Assembly (NCBI GenBank): GCA_900543815.1
Contig: UQST01000054.1
Span: 1 to 15,783 of the forward strand
Direction of reading: 5' to 3'
Source of the DNA: an uncultured Prevotellaceae bacterium
Lineage (GTDB): Bacteria > Bacteroidota > Bacteroidia > Bacteroidales > Bacteroidaceae
DNA: 15,783 nt
In this document: piece after piece, positions 1 to 6,980 of the stretch
Layout: every line of letters begins with the position of its first letter
Position numbering within the stretch: position 1 is the first letter of the stretch
Made by a program: the position numbers and the translations under genes
Notes under the pieces: generated by a model
The model's database searches: none
Seen by the model: only the letters and a program-made list of their open reading frames with translations
Told to the model about the DNA's origin: nothing

Positions 1-120
1 AGTGACAGATATAAGGTTCTTCCTTTTCAGACTTACAAGGCTGTATGCTTAATCCCCTAGGTTTATCGGGTGAGCCCATTTCAGCAGCCTTTCTGCGATA
101 TTCTCACGCGCATATATAAT
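1..120. other. Left-edge noncoding sequence
   Basis: No convincing coding frame, RNA or promoter is seen here. The short plus-strand open frame that crosses into mdh has no recognisable protein character and is treated as chance. Confidence 0.4.
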
Positions 121-154
121 ATAAGAGGAACGCACACACGCGCGTTCCTCTTAT
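121..154 (-). terminator. Putative mdh terminator hairpin
   Basis: A perfect 13-bp inverted repeat (121-133 with 142-154) with an 8-nt loop lies about 115 bases beyond the mdh stop codon. On the minus strand the hairpin is followed by an AT-rich stretch rather than a pure T-run, so termination is plausible but not textbook. It could work in both directions. Confidence 0.6.
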
Positions 155-269
155 TATTACAACGGATGAAGTTTCCTTTTCCGAGCCGTTCGAAGCGGCA
201 TCTTACTGAATCAGACTTTCATCCTGACTCTGCCATCAAGCTGCCCGAAAGCAGTTCCCCGGCAGTTTC

Positions 270-1262
270 TTACAGGTTAGGGTTGATCTTGCTCCACTCG
301 CTGATAGGAGGCACAATGTTCAGAGTCACCAGCTCATCACGCATCTTGCACAGGTGCTTATAAGAAGCGTCCAGCTTGGCATTCTCCTCTGCTGTACCCT
401 GGGGAACAACGTAGGTGCAACCGTTCTGGTCCAGAGTTGTGTCCATAGCCATCATGATATGGTCGTACTTCTCTGTCTTCACGTATGTACCGGCGGGATA
501 GGCGAACTTCTTGCCGCCCATCACACTTGCAATCATCTCTACAGACAGCAGTGAGGGGCTCTGGAAAGAAGAGCGGCCGCGCAGCTTGATGATAGCAGCA
601 CCACCCTTTGTCACGTCGTTCTTCATCTGCTCCCACTCCTCAACGGGGAACTCAGGTGTGCCGATGATCTCTGAGAGGGGCTTGCCGGCAACCTTAACGG
701 CGCTGCCGAACACTGCCATCTGCTCACCGTGGCCACCGAATGTGTGTGCACCCACAATCTGGTTCTGCATCACACCGAACTTCTTGGCCAGAGCGCTCTG
801 CAGACGTGTGCTGTCGAGAGCTGCCAGTGTAGTCACCTGGCTGGGCTTCAATCCACTGTACAGCAGAGTCACCAGACCTGTCAGGTCAGCGGGGTTGAAG
901 ATAATCACCACGTGCTTCACGTCGGGGCAGTAAGTCTTGATATTCTTACCCAGATCCTCGGCAATCTTGCAGTTGCCAGCCAGCAGATCCTCACGTGTCA
1001 TACCCTCCTTACGGGGAGCACCACCACTTGAGATGATATACTTAGCGTCCTTGAAAGCCTCAGCCACATCAGTGGTAGCGGTTATCTTTGCGTCGCAGAA
1101 TCCGCTCTGACGCATCTCCTCAGCCACACCCTCGGGTGAGAACACGTCATACAGGCAAATGTTGGATGTCAGGTTCATCATCAGCGCGCTCTGCACCATG
1201 TTGGAACCAATCATGCCGGCGGCACCGACAATCACGAGTTTTTCGTCAGTTAAAAATGCCAT
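270..1262 (-). CDS. mdh: Malate dehydrogenase
   Basis: Cytoplasmic NAD-dependent oxidation of malate to oxaloacetate (reversible). In anaerobic Bacteroidales it usually runs reductively, towards fumarate and succinate. The 330-residue protein has the family landmarks in order: Rossmann glycine loop GAAGMIGS at 13-20, an Asp at 39 ending the second strand (typical of NAD preference), the mobile substrate loop GAPRKEGMTR at 81-90 with Arg84 and Arg90, FNPAD at 122-126, LDSTR at 149-153 with catalytic Asp150 and substrate-binding Arg153, and GGHGE at 176-180 with the catalytic His178. The Arg-containing loop favours malate over lactate dehydrogenase. Length is normal. The start is supported by an A/G-rich stretch just upstream and a good promoter 40 bases further up. 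It appears monocistronic and is divergent from the FAS1 lipoprotein gene. Confidence 0.95.
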   Translation of the reverse strand: MAFLTDEKLVIVGAAGMIGSNMVQSALMMNLTSNICLYDVFSPEGVAEEMRQSGFCDAKITATTDVAEAFKDAKYIISSGGAPRKEGMTREDLLAGNCKIAEDLGKNIKTYCPDVKHVVIIFNPADLTGLVTLLYSGLKPSQVTTLAALDSTRLQSALAKKFGVMQNQIVGAHTFGGHGEQMAVFGSAVKVAGKPLSEIIGTPEFPVEEWEQMKNDVTKGGAAIIKLRGRSSFQSPSLLSVEMIASVMGGKKFAYPAGTYVKTEKYDHIMMAMDTTLDQNGCTYVVPQGTAEENAKLDASYKHLCKMRDELVTLNIVPPISEWSKINPNL

Positions 1263-1301
1263 AATACTTTTTCCTTTTAATTATGTACTTTATCCGAGAA
1301 G

Positions 1302-1332
1302 CAAAGATAGGGGTTTTCAAACTTCCCACAAA
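1302..1332 (-). promoter_or_regulatory. mdh promoter (Bacteroidetes sigma-A type)
   Basis: On the minus strand TTTG (1332-1329), a 19-base spacer and TATCTTTG (1309-1302) match the TTTG-N19-21-TAnnTTTG consensus exactly. The start of transcription would be near 1297, giving a leader of about 35 nt. Confidence 0.75.
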
Positions 1333-1682
1333 GATTTTTCGCCGAAATGCATTGCTTTCTGCAAACAATCTTCCCTTTTTGTCATCCCGACTTTTCAATT
1401 TTGTCTCCAAGGGCGCCGCAACCCACCGTTTCACCCACCCGATTCCGGCCACTCCGTCACTCCACCAAACCAACAGCCAAACTGCAATTAGTTGCCATGC
1501 AAAAGAGGTTTTCAAGAACAACAAGAAGCAAATTTCCTTTCCAAGAGGACAAATGGCACAGCAGGCCACTCCAATCCTGTCAAAATGGCGTTTTTGTAAC
1601 CATCTGACACTATTATATAATGTGTAGTAACGCATAAAACTGCCCGCTTTGAAGTTTTTCCGAAAAAAGAGCGCACAAAATC
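1333..1682. other. Divergent intergenic region mdh / FAS1 lipoprotein
   Basis: About 350 bases lie between the two divergent promoters. No credible protein is seen: the frames open here on both strands have no family features. Two related short motifs, GACAAATGGCAC (1548-1559) and GTCAAAATGGCGT (1579-1591), are spaced about 31 bases apart and could be a regulator site. This is a weak observation. Confidence 0.4.
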
Positions 1683-1711
1683 CTTGGTTATGTAAAAAAG
1701 TGCTAACTTTG
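1683..1711 (+). promoter_or_regulatory. Promoter of the FAS1 lipoprotein gene
   Basis: TAACTTTG at 1704-1711 is a full -7 match. CTTG at 1683-1686 is a possible -33 element with a 17-base spacer, which is short. The position implies transcription from about 1718 and rules out the upstream in-frame ATG at 1649 as the translation start. Confidence 0.6.
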
Positions 1712-1738
1712 GGGAAACAAACCGAAATTCAGACTAAA

Positions 1739-3868
1739 ATGAAGCGCATAAAATCATCGCTGATGCTATGCCTGGCAACCCTTGCCATGGCGCTGGCTGT
1801 CACATCGTGCAAGGAGAACATCGACACCTCGGCACGATACGTGTTCAAGTTCAACACCATCCTCTCTTATCTGGAGAAGCATGAGGCTTACTCCGAGTAC
1901 GTTGACTTGCTCAACAAGGTTGCCGTGAGCGAGATAAGCGACACCAAGGTAGCCAGCCTGATGTCGGCACGCGGACATTACACATGCTTTGCCCCCAGCA
2001 ACGAGGCTATCCACAAGTACCTGGAAGAGCTCTACCAGAAGGATTCCACCCTGATGACCCACCCCTCGTGGGACGGATTCACCGACAGTGCAAAGCTGGA
2101 CTCCATACGCAAGATCATCGTCTTCAACTCCATCATCGACAGCGGACTGGAGAGCGCCTATACCACAGCCGAATTCCCTGTAGATGACAAGGCGGAATTC
2201 GTGATGGGATGCCTGAACGACAAGAAGCTGGCTGTTCATTACATAAAGAACCAGCCCGACAGCATCTACATCAACATGGACTGTCCCATCAGTGAGACAC
2301 AACGAGACATCATCTGCCTCAACGGTGTGATTCACATGATGGAGAAGGCCATCGCCCCCTCAGGCATCACCTGCTCGGAGTACATCATCGACTATCTGGA
2401 GAAGAACAAGGAGGGCTACCGCGTGTGCTTCAGCGCGCTCAAGGCCTGCGGACTGCTCGATACGCTCAACGCCGTGCGCGATGAGAGGTACGAGCGACTC
2501 TACCTCACGAACCAGATTCCCAACCTGGAAGGTATGACCGACCACGGTTTTGCCGAGGGAAGCATCGGCTATGTGCCCAAGCACAGGCTCTATGGCTTCA
2601 CCATCTTTGCCGAGACTGATGACTTCTGGCGCAACGAGGGGCTGGATCCCTTCTCCGACAACCTGCTTCAGGACCTCACCCAGTGGATTCTGGACAACAA
2701 GCAGTACTCTGAGGAGGACAAGTTTGTGATCGATGGCAACTACAAGTCAGAGAAGAACCTGCTCTATCAGTGGATCACCTACCACATGCTGCCCATGCGC
2801 ATACAGCCCGACCGGCTGGTGTTCCACATCAACGAGTACGGCTTCAACATCAACAATCCCACCAAGCTCACCATCCCTGTGATGGAGTACTACACCAGCA
2901 TGGGTCCACGCCGCATGTTCAAGCTCTATGAGTCCAAGCAGAGCAACGGCGTGTTCATCAACCGCTTTGCCAACCGCGACGTCAGCCGCAGGGGCAACGG
3001 TGAGGAGACAACCTGCGACCCCGACAAGGTGGGATGCCGCATCATGAAGGAGTCCGACATGGCCATCCTCAACGATATCGAGAATGCATGCATCTACCCC
3101 ATCGACGCTCCTTTGGCCTATACCGATGCCACCCGTGACAATCTGATGAGAACCCGCATACGCTTCGACGGCATGAGCATGATGCCCGAGGCGATGAACA
3201 ACGACATCCGACTGAAGAGGGCTTCAGAGGAAAGATACAAGCACGTGCACATCCCCAACACCGTCAACTCGTACAACTACTTCGAGAATATGATTCAGAA
3301 CGACCAGACCAAGTTCGTGTATTACAACGCATGGAACGATGACTGGTGCAACCTGAACCGCGACGAGATGAAGGCAGTAGGCCGCTGGGAGATTACCTTC
3401 AAGCTGCCTCCCGTGCCCAAGCGCGGAACCTACGAGCTCCGTTACGAGGTATTGGCCACCGGCAAGCGTGGTGTGGCACAGATGTACTTCGGAACCGACC
3501 TCAAGAACCTGCCTGTGACGGGTATCCCCATCGACATCACGATGAGTGCCGACAACCGTTTCTCGGGCTGGGAGCGCGATACAGACGACGACGACTACAA
3601 TGCCGAAATCGACAAGCGCATGAGAAACAACGGCTACATGAAGGGTTCGCAGGCCATCGACTCAAACGACGGCACCGAACGCGGATACAATGACCGCGCA
3701 AACATCCGCCACATCATCGTGCGCAAGACACTCGACCCGAACGAGACTTACTACCTGAAGATCAAGTCGGTGCTCGACAGCGAGAAGACAGAGTTCTACA
3801 TGGACTACCTGGAGTACTGCGCCAAGGAGGTGTATGACAACCCCGAAGTGCCCGAGGACATCTGGTAA
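1739..3868 (+). CDS. FAS1 (fasciclin)-domain lipoprotein
   Basis: Predicted 709-residue surface or periplasmic lipoprotein. Residues 1-24 form a signal peptide with lipobox VTSC, lipidated Cys24. A FAS1-like domain spans roughly 35-205: its first signature is FAPSNEAI near 84-91 (H1-type box) and its second is LNGVIHMMEKAI near 193-204 (H2-type box). A second, weaker FAS1-like segment follows (SEYIIDYLEKN, from about 207). The C-terminal part (about 525-709) looks beta-rich, with RGTYELRYEVLATGKRG near 562-578, as in FAS1 lipoproteins of Bacteroidales; its ligand is unknown. FAS1 domains generally act in adhesion or polymer binding. The frame stays open back to 1649, but the promoter lies inside that extension and the lipoprotein signal begins at 1739, so 1739 is chosen. 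No SusC/SusD-like genes are adjacent here, although such proteins often sit beside them. Function is inferred from domains only. Confidence 0.85.
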   Translation: MKRIKSSLMLCLATLAMALAVTSCKENIDTSARYVFKFNTILSYLEKHEAYSEYVDLLNKVAVSEISDTKVASLMSARGHYTCFAPSNEAIHKYLEELYQKDSTLMTHPSWDGFTDSAKLDSIRKIIVFNSIIDSGLESAYTTAEFPVDDKAEFVMGCLNDKKLAVHYIKNQPDSIYINMDCPISETQRDIICLNGVIHMMEKAIAPSGITCSEYIIDYLEKNKEGYRVCFSALKACGLLDTLNAVRDERYERLYLTNQIPNLEGMTDHGFAEGSIGYVPKHRLYGFTIFAETDDFWRNEGLDPFSDNLLQDLTQWILDNKQYSEEDKFVIDGNYKSEKNLLYQWITYHMLPMRIQPDRLVFHINEYGFNINNPTKLTIPVMEYYTSMGPRRMFKLYESKQSNGVFINRFANRDVSRRGNGEETTCDPDKVGCRIMKESDMAILNDIENACIYPIDAPLAYTDATRDNLMRTRIRFDGMSMMPEAMNNDIRLKRASEERYKHVHIPNTVNSYNYFENMIQNDQTKFVYYNAWNDDWCNLNRDEMKAVGRWEITFKLPPVPKRGTYELRYEVLATGKRGVAQMYFGTDLKNLPVTGIPIDITMSADNRFSGWERDTDDDDYNAEIDKRMRNNGYMKGSQAIDSNDGTERGYNDRANIRHIIVRKTLDPNETYYLKIKSVLDSEKTEFYMDYLEYCAKEVYDNPEVPEDIW

Positions 3869-3945
3869 TCTCCGGCACGCATCCTCTGCCAGCCGCATGC
3901 GCAAGCCGGCACAGGGGATTCAGAACAAGACATATGTTTTTCGCT
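3869..3945. other. Gap between lipoprotein gene and repeat copy 1
   Basis: A weak hairpin can form (CCT and TGCC pairing with GGCA and AGG, about 3884-3917), without a T-run. There is no clear terminator for the lipoprotein gene before the repeat element, whose terminal hairpin may serve that purpose. Confidence 0.3.
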
Positions 3946-4101
3946 AAAGGTGCAGTGATGCACGTAATATGGATATGGTTAATATATTTTCATTAGGTTA
4001 TTTTTGAATGGTTGATACCGTTTTTCTAAGTTGGTAAGAAGATCCTTTTGATCAGATAACGCAGCGTGGGGTGCCTGGAGACAGGCATCCCACTTTTGTT
4101 T
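3946..4101 (+). repeat. Repeat element copy 1, candidate small RNA
   Basis: About 155 bases, repeated at 4980-5130. The first 55 bases (3946-4000) are identical to 4980-5034. The stretches GAATGGTTGATACCGTTT and TTGGTAAGAAGAT are also shared, while the segments between them vary in length. It begins with a small hairpin, GTGCA-GTGA-TGCAC (3950-3963), with a GNRA-type loop. TACC and GGTA flank a variable loop (4016-4035), and the element ends in a strong terminator hairpin. Conserved ends with variable loops suggest a transcribed structured RNA rather than a spacer. It contains no open frame worth calling. I do not recognise the family. A promoter is not obvious: upstream, TGTTTTTCGC resembles only part of the -7 box. 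Confidence 0.6.
4066..4101 (+). terminator. Terminator hairpin of repeat copy 1
   Basis: A 12-bp stem (4066-4077 with 4082-4093) with one G.U pair and a GAGA loop is followed by TTTTGTTT. It is a canonical intrinsic terminator and may also end transcripts from the upstream lipoprotein gene. Confidence 0.8.
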
Positions 4102-4389
4102 CCCGATACATCAAGAGCAGAGTAAGGGGCCGAAACCGTTGGAGCCAGTCCATTCACAGAAAGGTGCAGCGGCCGGCATCTCCCTGTCACAGCACGATAC
4201 ATCGGCCATCGCAAGGCATTACATCGGCCTTCACAGCATGGTGTGATGGGATACCCAGCGCAGTGCCCTTGGCAGGCATTCCTCCTGCTGCCTTTACAGC
4301 GATTGACTGCCTGCAGGAGCAGACTCCATCAGCTTCTCTTCATAAAATTGCTGCTGAAGCAGTTAGAGCAATACCCGACACAAAAGACG
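4102..4389. other. Noncoding spacer before the tRNA terminator
   Basis: There is no recognisable gene. The only structure noted is a pair of short direct repeats (ACATCGGCC and CACAGCA, each twice, about 4190-4240). Open frames here lack family features or start context. Confidence 0.35.
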
Positions 4390-4427
4390 AAGGAGGAAAG
4401 ACAGCCCTATCTGCTGCTTTCCTCCTT
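4390..4427 (-). terminator. tRNA-Leu terminator
   Basis: A perfect 11-bp stem (AAGGAGGAAAG 4390-4400 with 4417-4427) with a 16-nt loop is followed on the minus strand by TCGTCTTTTGT. It lies only 5 bases beyond the tRNA 3' end. Confidence 0.75.
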
Positions 4428-4432
4428 TGTTC

Positions 4433-4520
4433 TGGTGCCCGGAACGGGAATCGAACCCGTACGGCCGCAATGGCCAAGGGATTTTAAGTCCCTCGTGTCT
4501 ACCAATTCCACCATCTGGGC
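4433..4520 (-). tRNA. tRNA-Leu (anticodon UAA)
   Basis: An 88-nt class II tRNA read on the minus strand with encoded CCA (4435-4433). The anticodon stem AGGGA/TCCCT encloses loop CTTAAAA, giving anticodon TAA, which reads UUA/UUG leucine codons. A long variable arm with GGCC pairing and the T arm ACGGG-TTCGATT-CCCGT confirm the leucine type. The acceptor arm is GCCCAGA with TCCGGGC: six pairs form, but position 5 (A) faces C68, an A.C mismatch. It has its own promoter and terminator and is not part of a tRNA cluster here. Confidence 0.95.
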
Positions 4521-4535
4521 GACCTTTAGCGGCTA

Positions 4536-4565
4536 CAAAGGTACGCCTTTTGCACGAATGCCAAA
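4536..4565 (-). promoter_or_regulatory. tRNA-Leu promoter
   Basis: On the minus strand TTTG (4565-4562), an 18-base spacer and TACCTTTG (4543-4536) stand 15 bases before the mature tRNA 5' end. This fits the Bacteroidetes consensus well. Confidence 0.75.
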
Positions 4566-4750
4566 AGGAAATGGGGCAAGAAAACACAACACTTGCCTCA
4601 AATTTCCAGCCCGCACCAAGGGCTCAGACATTTTTCACGTTTCAAAACACAAGAACGCTTCATCGTGAATTTCGGCCCGAAACGAGGGCAAAAACTACTA
4701 TAAAACATAAGAAAATTGAAATAATGCAAAATCGGGCACAGAAATGCTTT
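4566..4750. other. Noncoding spacer tRNA-Leu / structured RNA
   Basis: No gene is seen. Two small inverted repeats occur, GGGGCAAG/CTTGCCTC (4573-4580 with 4592-4599) and AGCCC/GGGCT (4608-4612 with 4620-4624, followed by ATTTTTC). They are too weak to call. Confidence 0.3.
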
Positions 4751-4777
4751 TTTGTTCGACATAATTAGCTACTTTTG
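4751..4777 (+). promoter_or_regulatory. Putative promoter of the structured RNA
   Basis: TACTTTTG at 4770-4777 is a full -7 match. TTTG at 4751-4754 is the nearest -33 candidate, but its 15-base spacing is short. The predicted start is near 4784, just before the paired region at 4798. Confidence 0.5.
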
Positions 4778-4783
4778 CAGCGT

Positions 4784-4950
4784 GAACGGGATGAGAACCC
4801 TGACGAGGGATTCTACATTCGAAAAAGCACTTTGCCCAAGTGGTTCTGCGCGACATATTTTACACATGACGCACCTGATTGTGAAATCGGAACCAGGATG
4901 CACCGGGCAACCAATCAAGCACTTCCGCCGCCCCGTCAAAAGGGCTGGCA
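4784..4950 (+). ncRNA. Candidate structured RNA (6S-like shape, unassigned)
   Basis: About 167 nt that can close on itself. The outer stem is CCCT, GACG and GGG (4798-4809) with CCC, CGTC and AGGG (4931-4944), 11 pairs with an AAA bulge. After a large internal loop (about 22 and 20 nt), TTGCCC (4832-4837) pairs with GGGCAA (4905-4910), and TGGTTC (4841-4846) with GAACCA (4890-4895). That stem encloses two hairpins: TGCG/CGCA (4847-4850 with 4870-4873) and GATT-GTGA-AATC (4877-4888). A rod with a wide central bubble between two stems is the general plan of 6S RNA, but I cannot confirm the family. No open frame is convincing. The 3' end is uncertain: the only T-run is at 4971-4977, right before repeat copy 2. 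Confidence 0.45.
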
Positions 4951-4979
4951 AACAATATAAAATTAGAATGTTTTTTTGC

Positions 4980-5130
4980 AAAGGTGCAGTGATGCACGTA
5001 ATATGGATATGGTTAATATATTTTCATTAGGTTAATTTGAATGGTTGATACCGTTTCGATTTGGTAAGAAGATATTTGGTTCAGATAACATTGTGTGGGG
5101 CGCCAGGAAGTGGGTGCCCCACTTTCGTTT
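4980..5130 (+). repeat. Repeat element copy 2, candidate small RNA
   Basis: Second copy of the element at 3946-4101, same strand, 1034 bases downstream at its start and only about 30 bases after the structured RNA candidate. The first 55 bases are identical, then the copies diverge by small indels in predicted loops (the loop between TACC and GGTA is 10 nt here, 13 nt in copy 1). It is preceded by TTTTTTTG (4971-4978), one change from TAnnTTTG, so the promoter match is better than in copy 1. It ends in a terminator hairpin. The flanks of the two copies do not match each other and no target duplication is visible. Confidence 0.6.
5095..5130 (+). terminator. Terminator hairpin of repeat copy 2
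   Basis: A 10-bp stem (5095-5104 with 5113-5122) is followed by TTTCGTTT. Compared with copy 1 the seventh pair changes from T-A to C-G, the sixth from G.U to G-C and the eighth from G-C to G.U. The stem is thus kept although the sequence changed. Confidence 0.75.
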
Positions 5131-5363
5131 GCCACAGTCTGCACCGCCTGCCCCCGCAGCCTTCCGGCCTCTCCCCCACAACCAACAAGCATCCCCCAAT
5201 AAGCCCACCGAAACCACTCCCAGAAGCACACAAGACTCTGACGATAGCACGCGTAAGCCTTCCATGAAAACCGGAAGACTCTGGCAAAAGTGCACCTAAC
5301 ATCCTCTAAGAGCACCGAAGAAACCTCAAAGGAGCCTACATAAATTCTTCGAGAAGCAGAAGT
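5131..5363. other. Noncoding spacer after repeat copy 2
   Basis: C-rich sequence with no gene or RNA structure that I can support. Open frames on both strands read as low-complexity shadows. Confidence 0.35.
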
Positions 5364-5461
5364 GAAATCTCCGTTTGCAGGCTTTGGATGCACATACGCA
5401 GTCTTTGGACGGCCATCCAAAGGCTTTGGATGGCCATCAGCAACCTGCAAACGGAGATTTC
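5364..5461. repeat. Nested palindromic element (REP/MITE-like)
   Basis: The outer arms are a perfect 18-bp inverted repeat, GAAATCTCCGTTTGCAGG (5364-5381) with its complement at 5444-5461. Inside, GGCCATCCAAAG (5411-5422) pairs with 5424-5435, a perfect 12-bp palindrome with a 1-base centre. CTTTGGA (5403-5409) can pair alternatively with TCCAAAG (5416-5422), and CTTTGGATG also occurs at 5382-5390. No target duplication is visible at its edges. It fits a REP-like or small non-autonomous mobile element; other copies cannot be checked here. Confidence 0.6.
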
Positions 5462-5698
5462 TATTGTCTAGAACGAGAATTGGAGACAGGAGAGAAGCAA
5501 AAGTCATGCTACTCCCATCGCCTTATCAGTCTGCTGCCTCGCAGTTGCCAACGGCTTGTCTTTTGCCCCACAATTGTTTGAGAACGAAGAGGAAGGGGAT
5601 AAAGGTGGGAGAAGGAGGGTTGTGAGGGGACGGGAGGCTGGTTGCTTCGGGCTTGGGGAAAGTTTGTTCTTGGGAGGAAGAAAAAGGGGGTGGGAGGG
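5462..5698. other. G-rich upstream region of the transglutaminase-like gene
   Basis: No gene is seen. From about 5588 the plus strand is strongly purine-rich. Four G-runs at 5607-5609, 5617-5619, 5626-5628 and 5632-5634 with loops of 7, 6 and 3 nt satisfy the simple G-quadruplex pattern. Further G-runs follow up to 5705. Confidence 0.4.
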
Positions 5699-5728
5699 AT
5701 TGCGGAGACTGCTTTTTGGGTAATTTTG
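5699..5728 (+). promoter_or_regulatory. Promoter of the transglutaminase-like gene
   Basis: ATTG (5699-5702), an 18-base spacer and TAATTTTG (5721-5728). The -7 box is a full match and the -33 box has one change. Predicted transcription start near 5735, leader about 34 nt. Confidence 0.6.
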
Positions 5729-5768
5729 CATCGTCTTAACGGAAGATTGAAACAAAAGAAATGGGAAT

Positions 5769-6686
5769 ATGAGGAAAGTTGTCAGGATTATCAGTTGGAG
5801 CGTATTGGGACTGTTGCTCCTTGTGGTGCTCACGTTACTGTTGGCACGATTTGTTTTCAACAAGCAGCTTACGGCTTATCTGTCAGATGCCATGCGGAAG
5901 GAGAAGGTGCAGCTCCTGAGGGATGCAGGCAAGTACGAGGCCGACACCCCTGCTTACCACTTCATCTATCTGCAAGATACCGCCCAGGCAGGACGGATTC
6001 GCGGGTATTTCCAGTTGGACACCATCGTGAAACCAACGGAGCCTACATGGGACAGAGCCAGGAAGTTGGCACGCTTCGTAGCCGGACACATCCCCCATGC
6101 CAACCAAAAGATTTCTCCCGAGAAGCGTGATGCGATAGGACTCTGGGAATATACCCGCACGGTGGAACCGGCCTTCAACTGCCGCATGCATTCTATTCTC
6201 CTGCACGAACTGCTGTTGTCGGAGGGAATCCAGAACCGCTTCGTCACCTGTTTTCCCGAGGACTCTCTGGACACCGACTGCCATGTGGTGAATATGGTAT
6301 GGCTGCCCGAAATGCAGAAATGGGCAATGCTGGACTCCGACATGATGGCTTGGGCCGAAGACGAAAACGGCACACCCCTCTCCCTCAGCGAGATGCGCGA
6401 GCGCTATATCGACGGCAAAGAGATTGTCTTCCGCCCTCTGCTGGACTCAGAAGGGGATTTCAAGTACTACCGAGCCTATTGGGCCAAGAACCTATACTGG
6501 TTTGACTGTTGGGAAACTACCGGTTACGGACGCGAAGACAACAACCCCATCTTCGGCAACCAGATGCGTCACGTGGCACTTATACCCAAGGGATTCTCGC
6601 CCTTCAAACTGCATGAGCAGACGATGCTGACCACCGACAGCGCCCGCTTCTGGGCTTCGCCCGACAGTATGACCGCCCTTCACTGA
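5769..6686 (+). CDS. Membrane-anchored transglutaminase-like protein
   Basis: A 305-residue protein with one N-terminal membrane segment (about 5-27, very Leu/Val rich) and a soluble domain, probably facing the periplasm. The transglutaminase-like (papain-fold) triad can be proposed: Cys138 in FNCRMHS, His172 in DCHVVNMVW, and Asp189 in MLDSDM. The spacing and the order Cys, His, Asp fit the superfamily seen in Bacteroidetes. These proteins may be peptidases or amide-processing enzymes, and the substrate cannot be told. The N-terminal segment has no Cys at a lipobox position, so anchoring by the helix is more likely than lipidation. The ATG at 5769 is the first after the predicted transcript start. 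It stands alone: the next gene, fic, has its own promoter after about 380 bases. Confidence 0.7.
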   Translation: MRKVVRIISWSVLGLLLLVVLTLLLARFVFNKQLTAYLSDAMRKEKVQLLRDAGKYEADTPAYHFIYLQDTAQAGRIRGYFQLDTIVKPTEPTWDRARKLARFVAGHIPHANQKISPEKRDAIGLWEYTRTVEPAFNCRMHSILLHELLLSEGIQNRFVTCFPEDSLDTDCHVVNMVWLPEMQKWAMLDSDMMAWAEDENGTPLSLSEMRERYIDGKEIVFRPLLDSEGDFKYYRAYWAKNLYWFDCWETTGYGREDNNPIFGNQMRHVALIPKGFSPFKLHEQTMLTTDSARFWASPDSMTALH

Positions 6687-6980
6687 CGACAGACGGTTCT
6701 TCTATAATTCCCCAAAGCAAATTGCCTTGTGCAGATGAAGCAAACATCATCTGCCACAAATGCTATTACCCGAATCCCAACAAAGCGTCAGAGGCAGATG
6801 GTTCTACAATTTCCCTATTCCATCAAATCTCCCGACGGAATGGGTGGAAACGGTTGCCTGGCGGTAGTTTTCCTTGCAAATGGGGAGAAAAACCGGCCTC
6901 ACCGCCGGCATAGAACCAGGAGACGCGACACCGCGCAGGGCATTGGAAGGCGGGAAATAAAGCTACATTTTAGGGATTTT
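6687..6980. other. Intergenic region before fic
   Basis: No gene. A hairpin GCAGATG/CATCTGC (6731-6737 with 6748-6754, 10-nt loop) lies 45 bases after the previous stop but lacks a T-run, so it is only a weak terminator candidate. CCGGC/GCCGG (6893-6897 with 6904-6908) is another small stem. Confidence 0.4.

Noticed and set aside
1548..1591. Sigma-54-like TGGCAC near the mdh/lipoprotein spacer
   Set aside because: The second half of the sigma-54 pattern (TTGC at correct spacing) is absent. Only a direct-repeat motif remains.
1246..1635. 129-residue minus-strand frame over the mdh promoter region
   Set aside because: No family features; it covers the mdh promoter and overlaps the mdh start; composition reads like noncoding DNA.
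1649..1738. Thirty-residue N-terminal extension of the FAS1 lipoprotein
   Set aside because: The promoter (-7 box 1704-1711) lies inside it and the lipoprotein signal peptide begins at 1739.
4190..4240. Short direct repeats suggesting a CRISPR-like array
   Set aside because: Only two copies of 7-9 bases with irregular spacing; no array and no cas gene.
4775..4960. 61-residue frame over the structured RNA candidate
   Set aside because: It needs a TTG start inside the -7 box, has no ribosome site, and the paired RNA stems explain the segment better.
5013..5507. 164-residue minus-strand frame over repeat copy 2 and the nested palindrome
   Set aside because: It is produced by repeat sequence (repeated PKPLDG-type words mirror the palindrome) and has no start context.
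5504..5863. 119-residue minus-strand frame rich in Pro and Ser
   Set aside because: It is the complement of the G-rich tract and overlaps the start of the transglutaminase-like gene.
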